From positions 1 to 64,000 of the forward strand of contig CASDVM010000003.1 in the NCBI GenBank assembly GCA_949284415.1: a stretch of 64,000 nt of DNA, read 5' to 3'. Positions within the stretch are counted from its first letter, which is position 1. Every line of letters starts with the position of its first letter. Source of the stretch: an uncultured bacterium (GTDB lineage: Bacteria > Cyanobacteriota > Vampirovibrionia > Gastranaerophilales > Gastranaerophilaceae). A program made the translations under genes and the position numbers. Of this stretch, positions 16,501-24,513 are shown in pieces. Below the pieces are notes generated by a model that searched no databases, was not told where the DNA came from, and saw only the letters and a list, made by a program, of their open reading frames with translations.

Positions 16501-18322
16501 ATTTTTTTAACTCCATATCAGTTTTTAAAATTTGAATTTCAGAATAAATATCATCTTTACTTGTAATCTGTAAATTATGCGTTTTATAAAGATTTCCTTC
16601 CTCTTTAGATTTCCAGTCATTTATATTTTCGATTTCCTTTATCTGTATCTGTCGATAAAAATTATTCCCGAAATTTTTATCCCAGTTATTAGGATATGCC
16701 AAAATATCATTATTTTTGCCGTATGTAAAAAGTTCTATATTTTCCAAGTCAGGTTCAGAGGTAATAATATTCTTTTTTTGAGATATAAATAATTCCGGTT
16801 CTGTTAAATCAAATATAATAATCTGTTCATCTTCTTTTTGCAATTTTATTCCTCTTACTCTATATTTGTATTTAAAATCCCATCCTAAAATTTCAAAAAA
16901 GGTTTTTGCATATGCCATCCCATGTATAACTCGTGAGGTATAAACCCCATTTTTAACTTTTGCCCACTGAACAACATTTTTATTTGATTGTATTGAACTA
17001 GATGGTCTGACTGCTAAAAGTTTTTTAACTGGATTTACAAGCATTTCAACATACTTTACATTCCCAAATTTTCTTATGCAATCAATACTAAATGTAATTA
17101 AATGATTTGAAAATGTTACACATGTTTTTTGAGTAGTATCAAAAAATTGAGCCCTTGCAACTTCAAAGTTTCTTAAATCGAAGTCACCTTTTTGTACTTC
17201 AACTTCAATTTCATTATTTCTATCTTCTCTAGTATAAACACTTTCGGAGGCATCTATATAATTTTTAGCAGTGAAGCCAGACCATCTGATATTTATTGGG
17301 ACAAAACCTTGTAGAATCCCAGTTTTTATAACTTTTAATTCCGGTAAAAATCCTTTATGTTTATATTTTGCGTTTCGTATTAATTTTTGAACAGCAATAA
17401 AATCATCTCTGGAAATGATACCATCATGGTGTTCTTTCATGCCGTACTGGGGTTTATCTCCTTTATTTTTCTTTGACTTGTGGTCTAAATAACTAGGAGT
17501 CCATGTCTTTCTTGATAACAAATCACCACATTCTTTTTCATTTTGAAGTATTTGTAATATTGAATTTGACGACCACTTGGTATTACCTTTTTTAGTTCTA
17601 CGTCCATATTCCTCCAAAGTTTGTGCAATTTGTTCTGGAGTTGAGCCTGCAAGATACATATAAAAAATTAATTTTACAGTTTTTGCTTCTTCCTGATTTA
17701 TTACAAGATTTTTATTTTCATCTAAATCGTACCCGAGCAGCGGGGAAATAAGATATAGCCCTTTATTAAATCTCATATCAATAGAAGAATTCATAATATT
17801 ACTTTTGATATGCGATTCTTCTTGAGCCAAAGTTGCAAGAAATGAAATTGCCATCTCATTTTTATCATCAATTGTATTTATTCCTTCTGATTCAAATATT
17901 ATATTTACTGGTTGTTTTAAATTTTTCAATTCACGAATATATGCAATACAATCAACTGTATTCCTCGCAAAACGAGAGACACTTTTTGTAATGATTAAAT
18001 CAATTTTTCCGGCTCTACAATCTTCTATCATTCTGAGAAATTCATCTCGGTGATTTAAGGAGGTACCAGAAATCCCTTCATCAGCATAAATATCAACAAG
18101 CATCCAGTTCGGATTTTTGTTAATTAAATCTAGATAATAATTTTTTTGTAACTCAAATGATGAAGTTTGTTGCATGTTATCTGTAGAAACTCGTGCATAA
18201 ACCGCAACCCTATGTTTGATTGTATCATCATAAATTGTGGGCTGCGGTTTTGCTGGTATCACAAATTGTTTATCGTTATCAAATCCTTTATAACGTTCTC
18301 TGATTTTATCTTTTTCATTCAT
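16490..18322 (-). CDS. Large serine recombinase
   Basis: 610 residues. The N-terminal resolvase/invertase domain has VAVYARVST with Ser46 as the nucleophile, then DEGISGTS and SVSRFARN. A recombinase domain with a helical region follows (LGYDLDENKNLVINQEEAKT to about 340). Instead of the usual zinc ribbon and coiled coil, residues about 375-520 form the accessory domain also found in the next two genes. TATAAT 6 nt before the ATG (18329-18334 on this strand) suggests a leaderless transcript. It is the only full recombinase between ssrA repeat copies A and D, so it is the best candidate for moving the second element. Confidence 0.93.
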   Translation of the reverse strand: MNEKDKIRERYKGFDNDKQFVIPAKPQPTIYDDTIKHRVAVYARVSTDNMQQTSSFELQKNYYLDLINKNPNWMLVDIYADEGISGTSLNHRDEFLRMIEDCRAGKIDLIITKSVSRFARNTVDCIAYIRELKNLKQPVNIIFESEGINTIDDKNEMAISFLATLAQEESHIKSNIMNSSIDMRFNKGLYLISPLLGYDLDENKNLVINQEEAKTVKLIFYMYLAGSTPEQIAQTLEEYGRRTKKGNTKWSSNSILQILQNEKECGDLLSRKTWTPSYLDHKSKKNKGDKPQYGMKEHHDGIISRDDFIAVQKLIRNAKYKHKGFLPELKVIKTGILQGFVPINIRWSGFTAKNYIDASESVYTREDRNNEIEVEVQKGDFDLRNFEVARAQFFDTTQKTCVTFSNHLITFSIDCIRKFGNVKYVEMLVNPVKKLLAVRPSSSIQSNKNVVQWAKVKNGVYTSRVIHGMAYAKTFFEILGWDFKYKYRVRGIKLQKEDEQIIIFDLTEPELFISQKKNIITSEPDLENIELFTYGKNNDILAYPNNWDKNFGNNFYRQIQIKEIENINDWKSKEEGNLYKTHNLQITSKDDIYSEIQILKTDMELKKYDK

Positions 18323-18369
18323 AAATAGATTATAATTACGGAAATTTTAATAATCTATAAAATATTGTT

Positions 18370-18687
18370 TTAAGACTCATAATCAGAGTTTATATTATAA
18401 AGTTTTAAATCAGACATTAAATGTATATTAAAACTTTTATATTTACAGTTGTTGCATTGTAGATTATTGTTGTTATTTCCATCATAAATTATAAAATCAA
18501 TTTTTACTTGCAGATTTTCCAAAAGTTTTTCGAGCGTTGAAAAACTTATAGACTCTGTTCCACGTTCTATATTACTGATATGCGGAGTCGATAAATTACA
18601 CATTTCTGCTAATTTTTCCTGAGTAAGATTTCTTAATAAACGATAATTTTTAATAGATTGCCCGAGTCGTTTGTAATTAATTTTCAT
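18370..18687 (-). CDS. Xre family transcriptional regulator
   Basis: 105 residues from the ATG at 18687, which has AAAGGAAA upstream; an ATG 15 nt earlier encloses that ribosome site and is less likely. Residues about 5-60 are a Cro/CI helix-turn-helix (LTQEKLAEMCNLSTPHISNI, then ERGTESISFSTLEKLL). The C-terminal part contains a CNNCKYKSF pair of cysteines. It lies just upstream of the recombinase operon, same strand, and probably represses it. Confidence 0.85.
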   Translation of the reverse strand: MKINYKRLGQSIKNYRLLRNLTQEKLAEMCNLSTPHISNIERGTESISFSTLEKLLENLQVKIDFIIYDGNNNNNLQCNNCKYKSFNIHLMSDLKLYNINSDYES

Positions 18688-18950
18688 AAGATTTCCTTTC
18701 ATATTTTGTACCGGTTTTAATCTTACAGAATTTCAAAACGGGCATTTAAAAAAATATACTTCTCTCTTAATTCACTCTTAACAGTTTAGTAATCAAAATA
18801 TTTATTAGGATTTAGAGGCGTTCTCTTATAAAACGTATCTATCCGCAACTGCAAGTTCGGGTTATTACAAATTCTTACAAACTTTAATTTATAATATTTA
18901 AACATTGCAAAAAATATTGAGCGAATTAAAATAAATTCAAAGGTTTGTTC

Positions 18951-19453
18951 ATGAGGAAAATAATTTTAGTTTTTATATCATGTGTTATAGCGTTATCTGG
19001 GAATTATTTCGTCTATGCAAAAGAATTTTCAAATAAAATTAATAGTACACACTTTATAAATGGCGAAAATTTGAATTTCTTTATCATGAACAAAGTTCGA
19101 GATTTAGATACTTATGAACCTGTACCTGAATATTTACAAGATAGATATATTAAAAATATTCCAGAAAATCTTATTACAAATTATCAAATTGATATGGCTA
19201 GTGCCTTAAAACAAGTTTTAAATGACAAAATTACTTATAATAATAAAACATTAAAACAAATGCTTTTAGATTTTAATAAAGAATCCGATAACATTTATCA
19301 ACAATATTTAAAAAACAAAAATAATATAGAGCAAATAAAGTATATCTAAAAAGATTAGAAGAAATTAATGGAACAATAAGCCTATATCCAAATGTAATTA
19401 TTGAAGAAATGCAACAAGTAATTGATAAGTATGGTTTGGGTATCTATTCTTAA
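18951..19453 (+). pseudogene. Secreted hypothetical protein, frameshifted
   Basis: Starts at the ATG at 18951 (AAAGG upstream). Residues 1-26 are a signal peptide (IILVFISCVIALSGNYF, then VYA). The body contains YEPVPEYLQDRYIKN, similar to YKPIPETLSKQYKK in the secreted protein at 4454. The first frame stops at 19349. A one-base insertion near 19329-19332 (gagcaaataaag) would join it to the continuing frame NKVYLKRLEEINGTISLYPN, ending with TAA at 19451-19453, about 166 residues in all. Either a real disruption or a sequencing error. Confidence 0.6.
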
Positions 19454-19457
19454 ATAA

Positions 19458-19589
19458 TTGTTTTGTGAGTGGTTTTTATTTTATAACGGTTCATCAGAAT
19501 ATATTTTAGTTGCACAATCGGAAAATAGAGAGCTTGAAATATTAAATGAAAATTTGTATAATGAATTTATAAAGGATTTTTCATTATGA
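19458..19589 (+). CDS. Small hypothetical protein (43 residues)
   Basis: Frame from a TTG at 19458, reading MFCEWFLFYNGSSEYILVAQ, then ENRELEILNENLYNEFIKDF and a final SL. The frame is closed upstream by a TAA, and the start is uncertain because there is no ATG. Its stop overlaps the ATG of the next small gene (ATGA), which suggests a co-translated pair. No known family. It could also be the end of a decayed longer gene. Confidence 0.45.
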   Translation: MFCEWFLFYNGSSEYILVAQSENRELEILNENLYNEFIKDFSL

Positions 19590-19750
19590 CTAAAATGACA
19601 GAAAAATTATTAAAAATAGGGAATAGAGCAATTAAAAAAGCTCAAGAAAATAATCGTAAAAAAGGAATTCCCAATGTTTATAGTATAAATGGGAAAATTG
19701 TATTTCAATTACCTAATGGCGATATTACAACCCAATATAATTTTTCATAG
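19586..19750 (+). CDS. Small basic hypothetical protein (54 residues)
   Basis: Begins MTKMTEKLLKIGNRAIKKAQ, continues with a basic ENNRKKGIPN and ends in short strands (SINGKIVFQLPNGDITTQ). AAAGGA lies 10 nt before the ATG. It overlaps the preceding small gene by 4 nt. The layout of two tiny overlapping genes at an element end resembles toxin-antitoxin pairs, but no family was recognised. Confidence 0.55.
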   Translation: MTKMTEKLLKIGNRAIKKAQENNRKKGIPNVYSINGKIVFQLPNGDITTQYNFS

Positions 19751-19816
19751 AATAGTTTTGTAATACAGATTTTAAATACATAAATTTAAGTGTGTCTGAA
19801 TGATAACTTTATCCTC

Positions 19817-20081
19817 AAAAAACTTGATATTACTAGAATATAGAGCAATACTATAAATAGGATAAAATACATAATGGGAAAATCTTGGACATTGTTTCGA
19901 CTTCTATTGTCTCCACCATTAAAATTCAGAGGCTTATGATAGCCTCTTTTTTAATGCCAAATTCTCCGCACTGTGCGGGCTTACGCTGATTTAAGAGAAT
20001 TTATTTGATGTGATTTGTTGAGAATTTTACGCTACTTATGACAAAATTCTCTTTGGGCAAATAAAAAGAGTCCTTTTTTTA
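19817..20081 (+). repeat. Element end plus ssrA tail, copy D (most distal site)
   Basis: Left part: AAAAAACTTGATATTACTAG through ATAGGATAAAATACATAATG to TTGGACATTG. The ssrA-tail part is degenerate (TTCGACTTCTATTGTCTCCA, then CCA). Right part: terminator hairpin at 19928-19952, CCGCACTGTGCGGGC, AAGAGAATTT...AAATTCTCTT, then GGGCAAATAAAAAGAGTCC. It marks the right end of the second element. The mutated T-arm suggests it is older than copy C. From here to 20201 no gene is visible. Confidence 0.8.
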
Positions 20082-20201
20082 TATAGTAAAAAATGTATTC
20101 TTAATTTAGTATTATTTGACAAATTACAGATATTGCAAGATACTTATTATTGAAGTACTTTATATAAAAATTTTGTACACAATAAAAGACAAGGAGTAGC
20201 T

Positions 20202-20489
20202 ATGAAAAAAGTAGTATCTGTATTATTCTGTTTACTATTATGTCAAGTTGGAAGTTTTGCAGATAGTGTACAGTATCCTACTAATGCAAGATACGTAATT
20301 GTCAATCCAAATGGGACACTAAAAGCAAGTTCAACTTTTTTATTAGATACTAAAACAGGAAAAACTTGGCAACTTGTTGTTGATAGTACAGGAGTTAACA
20401 GTTGGCAACAAATGCAATATGATTGGTATAAAGAAGATGGAACTTTTGGAGGTGTGACATTCAAGCCCCCTTTGCAATTAGCGCCCTAG
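20202..20489 (+). CDS. Small secreted hypothetical protein
   Basis: 95 residues. Residues 1-20 are a Sec signal peptide (VVSVLFCLLLCQVGSFA). The mature part is about 75 residues and Trp-rich (TWQLV, NSWQQMQYDWY), with the segment YVIVNPNGTLKASSTFLLDT that looks like a beta-rich fold. The ribosome site is aaggagtagct before the ATG. No known family. It converges on the recombinase gene, 12 bp apart. Confidence 0.7.
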   Translation: MKKVVSVLFCLLLCQVGSFADSVQYPTNARYVIVNPNGTLKASSTFLLDTKTGKTWQLVVDSTGVNSWQQMQYDWYKEDGTFGGVTFKPPLQLAP

Positions 20490-20501
20490 ATATTAGGTAC
20501 A

Positions 20502-22085
20502 TTACTTACAACATTTTTCTGCCATCTCAATTAATTTTTTAACTGTCAATTCAGGATCTTGGGTTCCATTCATTATGCTTTCTATAATTTCCGGTGGTAG
20601 AAATCTTAATTTTCTAAGACGTTTGTTATTTCCGTTTCTGGCTTCAATCGGCAGTTTTCTTTCCGCCCCAAGTTTGTTGTACCAAAAACTTTTCACTATA
20701 GCCTGAATTAATTTCATATCATAATTTGCTTTCCCAGGAATTATGATTTTATTTTGCCGTTGCGGAGTTAAAGAAATTCTAATCTCTATACAATTTGTAA
20801 TTATTTGATCATCTTGTTCAGAATGCTTAAACTCCGCATTAAAAGCCAGTGTCGCAAAATATTTTATTATATAATTTATGTCGTAACTTATTGAAATACA
20901 ATTCGTTTTTAAATCAACTCTCTTAATCGCAGTTCTTAAAAATATTTTATCTACTTCGTAAATTTTCATTAAATCTAACATCAATTTCTGTTGTTCGACA
21001 GAGTAATTTTCAAGATATTCCTGCATTTTACGTGTATTTTTCAATAATTTTACAAAATCTTTCTGTACAAAAGTTTCAATCTCACCTGCTGAAATTTTTG
21101 TTATCTCTCCGCGTTCATAATCAATAGGATTTTTAATTGACATACTAACGTAATATCTGTAATGCCTGTTATTACCGTTACTATACGACGGTGCCATTTT
21201 ATTCCCTTTGTCATCGTACAATAATCCTGCAAGAAGTGAGCCGCTTTTAGCATTAGTTGAATGTTTTCTCTGAACGGAATTGGCTTTTAATAAATTTTGG
21301 ACATTATTAAATAATTCCTCAGAAATAATCGGATCATGCAAACCATCATATTCTTTGTTTTTATGGATAATTTTACCAAGATAAACTTTATTTGAAAGTA
21401 TATGGTACAAACTTCCTTTGGCTAATTCTTTCCCACTTCGGCTTAAAATTTTCTTGTCAGCAAGATATTTTTTCAACTTCAATACATTTTTTATTTCAAG
21501 ATATGATTCATAAATTATTCGAACATTATCTGCATAAGGCTGCTGTGGATGTAACATGTGATGTTCGTCTTTTTCATATCCGTAAGGACTAGTTCCGGAA
21601 AGCCAAAGACCTTTCTTTCGAGAAGCCTCAAATTTATCTCTTATCCTTTCCCCTGTTACTTCACGTTCAAATTGTGCAAAGGATAACAGGATATTTAAGG
21701 TTAATCGACCCATTGAAGTCGTTGTGTTAAAATGCTGAGTAATTGAGACAAACGAAGCATTATGGTTATCAAAAATATCAATAATTTTTGAAAAATCCAT
21801 CAAAGAACGTGTTAAACGGTCAACTTTATAAACAACAACGATATCAATTTCATCATTTTCTATATCTTTTAGTAATTCTTTAAATGCCGGTCTTTCCATT
21901 GTACCGCCGGAATATCCGCCATCATTGTATTGTTTATCTAATAAAACCCACCCTTCATGCATTTGAGATTTTATATAGGCTTCGCAAGCTTCACGCTGTG
22001 CATCAAGCGAGTTAAAATCTTGTTCCAATCCTTCTTCCGTTGATTTTCTGGTATATATAGCACATCTAATTTTCTTTTGCATCAT
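20502..22085 (-). CDS. Large serine recombinase
   Basis: 527 residues. Resolvase domain: IRCAIYTRKST with Ser15 as the nucleophile, then DGGYSGGTMERPAF, VYKVDRLTRS, and the E-helix region LLSFAQFEREVTGERIRDKF. A recombinase domain follows (SPYGYEKDEHHMLH...). The C-terminal part has long helices with no visible zinc-binding cysteines. It starts at one of two adjacent ATGs that overlap the stop of the DUF2924 gene (ATGATG), so it is translationally coupled. Likely integrase or excisionase of an element right of repeat copy D. Confidence 0.93.
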   Translation of the reverse strand: MMQKKIRCAIYTRKSTEEGLEQDFNSLDAQREACEAYIKSQMHEGWVLLDKQYNDGGYSGGTMERPAFKELLKDIENDEIDIVVVYKVDRLTRSLMDFSKIIDIFDNHNASFVSITQHFNTTTSMGRLTLNILLSFAQFEREVTGERIRDKFEASRKKGLWLSGTSPYGYEKDEHHMLHPQQPYADNVRIIYESYLEIKNVLKLKKYLADKKILSRSGKELAKGSLYHILSNKVYLGKIIHKNKEYDGLHDPIISEELFNNVQNLLKANSVQRKHSTNAKSGSLLAGLLYDDKGNKMAPSYSNGNNRHYRYYVSMSIKNPIDYERGEITKISAGEIETFVQKDFVKLLKNTRKMQEYLENYSVEQQKLMLDLMKIYEVDKIFLRTAIKRVDLKTNCISISYDINYIIKYFATLAFNAEFKHSEQDDQIITNCIEIRISLTPQRQNKIIIPGKANYDMKLIQAIVKSFWYNKLGAERKLPIEARNGNNKRLRKLRFLPPEIIESIMNGTQDPELTVKKLIEMAEKCCK

Positions 22086-22516
22086 GCCACTGTGCTCCTG
22101 TGGGTTTCGGCACTTTGTGCCTGCAATCCTACGTCGCTATCGTTAAGTTTCGCACTGCTCCGCCTGCTCAACGCAGCCGTATGCGTGCTACACTCCGGCT
22201 TAAGCAATCCGAAGAATTTCTTACCATTCCAACGAGTACCTGTAATTTCATTGGCTATTGCAGATAAACTTTTGTACTTTTTGCCATTATATTCATAACA
22301 GTTTTGAATTACAGTTACCGAGTATCGCTTACCTTTAAACTCCCGAACCAGTTTAGTTCCGTCAGTAATTGACAACACTTTGTTATCTTTTTCAATATTT
22401 TGCGTTCTGTCGTAATTTTCAACTAATTTGTCGATTTTTCGTTGAATTTCAGGAGATAATGAGCCATATTTTTCTTCCCAAGCCTTAATTCGTTTTTCAA
22501 AAATGTTTATAGCCAT
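22082..22516 (-). CDS. DUF2924 protein, partner of the serine recombinase
   Basis: 144 residues. Residues about 50-105 carry the DUF2924 signature: GTKLVREFKGKRYSVTVIQN, then YEYNGKKYKSLSAIA and TGTRWNGKKFFGL. The domain is common beside serine recombinases in phages and elements and is thought to assist them. Residues 106-144 form an extra Ser/Thr-rich tail (CSTHTAALSRRSSAKLNDSD...) encoded by noticeably GC-richer DNA (22086-22205), unlike the neighbours. The ribosome site is aaaaaggta. It is followed immediately by the recombinase. Confidence 0.85.
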   Translation of the reverse strand: MAINIFEKRIKAWEEKYGSLSPEIQRKIDKLVENYDRTQNIEKDNKVLSITDGTKLVREFKGKRYSVTVIQNCYEYNGKKYKSLSAIANEITGTRWNGKKFFGLLKPECSTHTAALSRRSSAKLNDSDVGLQAQSAETHRSTVA

Positions 22517-22537
22517 GTGAATACCTTTTTGTTCTGC

Positions 22538-22600
22538 TTACTTACATAAATCGCTCTTGTTGCAGATAAAATCAAGTCCATTGACACAATAGTTATCATT
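22538..22600 (-). repeat. 63-bp inverted repeat, left arm
   Basis: The reverse complement reads TAATGATAACTATTGTGTCA, then ATGGACTTGATTTTATCTGC and AACAAGAGCGATTTATGTAA, then GTA. It matches 23763-23825 at 59 of 63 positions. It lies directly upstream of the DUF2924 gene. Confidence 0.9.
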
Positions 22601-22745
22601 AAAGCTCAATAAAATAGCCGTCTTCTTGGTCTGGTCTTGTTATTAATATGTATTTATTGTAGATTCTTACATCTGCATTTTTATTTTCTGGATCTAAATT
22701 TTGTATCTCAGTAAGTACGCCAATAAGTTCTTCTAAATTTGCCAT
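22599..22745 (-). CDS. Small hypothetical protein (48 residues)
   Basis: Begins MANLEELIGVLTEIQNLDPE, continues with a VRIYNKYILITRP strand pair and ends DQEDGYFIEL. A good ribosome site (GAAAGGATTTTATT) precedes the ATG. Upstream lies a partial third copy of the inverted-repeat sequence (TACTTACATACATC, about 22767-22800). It is inside the segment bounded by the 63-bp inverted repeats, between DUF2924 and mrr. It may be a small regulator or a partner of Mrr; no family recognised. Confidence 0.65.
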   Translation of the reverse strand: MANLEELIGVLTEIQNLDPENKNADVRIYNKYILITRPDQEDGYFIEL

Positions 22746-22828
22746 AATAAAATCCTTTCAAGTTCTGTACTTACATACATCACTCAAAAGGATTTAATAT
22801 CAAGTCTCCAAACACAAAACTTATCGTC

Positions 22829-23734
22829 TTATAAATCACCTGATAAGTAATCTTCATCTAATTTTTTTATTACAAAGGTTCTTTTTACTTGTACCCCGAG
22901 ATTATATTTAATCATTAGATTTGTAAGTTCATCTCCATCAATAAGTCGTATAATTTTATTTTTTGCGGCTGCAGCTTTTTGCTGTGCTTTTTCTCCAAAA
23001 TAACTGGTTGTAATAAAAACACCTTTATTAGTATCTGAACAATCAAGTGCTCCGACAAAATTTTGAATTTCTCTTTCATTTACCTTATTTTCTGAATATC
23101 TTTTGGCTTGAAGATAAATTTTACCCAAGCCGAGTTCATCTTCGTTTATAATCCCATCAATGCCTCCGTCATGACTTAACTTTGTCATAGAACCGACACC
23201 GTAATTCATTTTTTCCATCAAGTCAATAACTACTCGTTCAAAACGTACCGGATCAATTTTCTTTAGATTGTCCAATAAATCTTGTTTTAGAGAATTTAAA
23301 TATTCATTTTCCGCAACTTCAAAAATTTCATCAGGAGTATGGGAGTCTGTTAAAACTTCTTGATCTTTATTTGTACTTATTTCATTTTCAGCATTATTTT
23401 TAAACTGATTAAACTGTTCAAATTGAGATAAAAATTTGTTATCAATTTTTACTGGTTTATTAGTCATTACATTTTTCCCGGTTTCTGTAATTTGCATCAC
23501 ACCACGAGACGGATATTCTAATAATCCTGCTTTTTTCAGGTAAGTTCTTGCCCAACCGGCTCTGTTGTAATATGTTTGTTGATTCCCGCTAGGGAGCATT
23601 TCCTGCATATCATCATCTGTAAGATTTAATATTTTTGCTACTGCCTGAGCGACTTCACTGTTTTTATGAACTTGACCGTCTGCAATAACTTCTAATGTCG
23701 GAAGCATAAATTCTTGATAATTTGGAATAGCCAT
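22829..23734 (-). CDS. mrr: Mrr-type restriction endonuclease
   Basis: 301 residues from the ATG at 23734, which has AAAGGAG upstream. Residues 1-90 are an Mrr N-terminal winged helix (MAIPNYQEFMLPTLEVIADG, VHKNSEVAQAVA, YYNRAGWARTYLKKAGLLEY). A linker rich in Asn and Glu follows. The Mrr catalytic domain covers about 170-290: KIDPVRFERVVIDLMEKMNY, then DGGIDGIINEDELGLGKIYL and QAKRY, i.e. the D-x(n)-QxK nuclease motif. Such enzymes cut methylated or otherwise modified DNA. Promoter at 23754-23782. It lies within a recombinase module, flanked by inverted repeats. Confidence 0.92.
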   Translation of the reverse strand: MAIPNYQEFMLPTLEVIADGQVHKNSEVAQAVAKILNLTDDDMQEMLPSGNQQTYYNRAGWARTYLKKAGLLEYPSRGVMQITETGKNVMTNKPVKIDNKFLSQFEQFNQFKNNAENEISTNKDQEVLTDSHTPDEIFEVAENEYLNSLKQDLLDNLKKIDPVRFERVVIDLMEKMNYGVGSMTKLSHDGGIDGIINEDELGLGKIYLQAKRYSENKVNEREIQNFVGALDCSDTNKGVFITTSYFGEKAQQKAAAAKNKIIRLIDGDELTNLMIKYNLGVQVKRTFVIKKLDEDYLSGDL

Positions 23735-23753
23735 TCTAAACTCCTTTTTTCTA

Positions 23754-23782
23754 ATTGTAGCTAATGATAACAATTGTGTCAA
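23754..23782 (-). promoter_or_regulatory. Promoter of the mrr gene
   Basis: On the minus strand: TTGACA (23777-23782), a 17-bp spacer, and TACAAT (23754-23759), with AAAGGAG and the ATG following. The -35 lies inside the right arm of the 63-bp inverted repeat; the -10 lies just outside it. Confidence 0.75.
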
Positions 23783-23825
23783 TGGACTTGATTTTGCTTG
23801 CAACAAGAGCGATTTATGTAAGTAC
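23763..23825 (+). repeat. 63-bp inverted repeat, right arm
   Basis: TAATGATAACAATTGTGTCA, then ATGGACTTGATTTTGCTTGC and AACAAGAGCGATTTATGTAA, then GTA. It is the inverted partner of 22538-22600 with four mismatches. It sits between the divergent mrr and 61-residue genes and leads directly into the ribosome site of the latter. Confidence 0.9.
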
Positions 23826-23840
23826 AAGGAGGAACGACTT

Positions 23841-24026
23841 ATGGATCTCGCATACGGAACAAAAATCATTAACCGAAAGACAAATGAAATTGGATTACTT
23901 ATTAAAACTTGGCTGAACGAATACGCAGACGGGAAAGTTTGGTTCGCAACCTGTGTTGATAAAAATGGCAAACGGTATCACATAGAACTTGATGAAATTG
24001 CTCCAATTGATGAAAATAACGAATAA
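23841..24026 (+). CDS. Small hypothetical protein (61 residues)
   Basis: Starts MDLAYGTKIINRKTNEIGLL and continues as a beta-rich small domain (KVWFATCVDKNGKRYHIELD, then EIAPIDENNE). It resembles small SH3-like proteins in shape. aaggaggaacg precedes the ATG. It is divergent from mrr, and the shared region contains the right inverted-repeat arm. No known family. Confidence 0.65.
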   Translation: MDLAYGTKIINRKTNEIGLLIKTWLNEYADGKVWFATCVDKNGKRYHIELDEIAPIDENNE

Positions 24027-24029
24027 GCC

Positions 24030-24347
24030 TTAGTTTATATAACTACAAATTAATTTATAAATTACTTTTAAATCGTTATCAGTAGCATTTTCTAGTAAAT
24101 TAGTGATTTTACAAAGTAAAACATCTCTATCCTGTAAATGTTCTGTTTGAAAGAGTTGTGTATAGTCTATATCTAAAGCGTTCGCAAATTTTTCTATCAA
24201 ATCTGCTTTTGGGAAACTTCTTCCTGTTTCAATGTGGCTCATATGTTTAGGATCAATTCCAGTCATTTCTGCAAGCTGATATTGTGTTATCCCCTTTTTG
24301 TTTCGCAATTCTTTTATTCTTTGTCCGAAATCTTTTTTTATATTCAT
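24030..24347 (-). CDS. Xre family transcriptional regulator
   Basis: 105 residues. A Cro/CI helix-turn-helix occupies residues 8-62: IKELRNKKGITQYQLAEMTG, then IDPKHMSHIETGRSFPKADL. The C-terminal helical tail is about 40 residues. GAGGT precedes the ATG. It converges on the 61-residue gene, stops 3 bp apart. It probably regulates the mrr/recombinase module; the repeated leader sequence upstream of three genes there is a candidate operator. Confidence 0.87.
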   Translation of the reverse strand: MNIKKDFGQRIKELRNKKGITQYQLAEMTGIDPKHMSHIETGRSFPKADLIEKFANALDIDYTQLFQTEHLQDRDVLLCKITNLLENATDNDLKVIYKLICSYIN

Positions 24348-24513
24348 AAATACCTCTATATGAGGATAATAAGTTTTTTTAAAGGATTAAACCGTATTCA
24401 AGACATTAAAAATAGCAATTAATATGTTTTTAATATTGTAATTCTATATTTAATATGGTATATTTTAGAAAAATATGTTCTTAATAAAGAATACATATAT
24501 AGGAAATTAAAAA

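Noticed and set aside
22829-23971. Longer start for the Mrr gene
   Set aside because: The extension to 23971 crosses the inverted repeat and mrr promoter and lacks a ribosome site; ATG 23734 has AAAGGAG.
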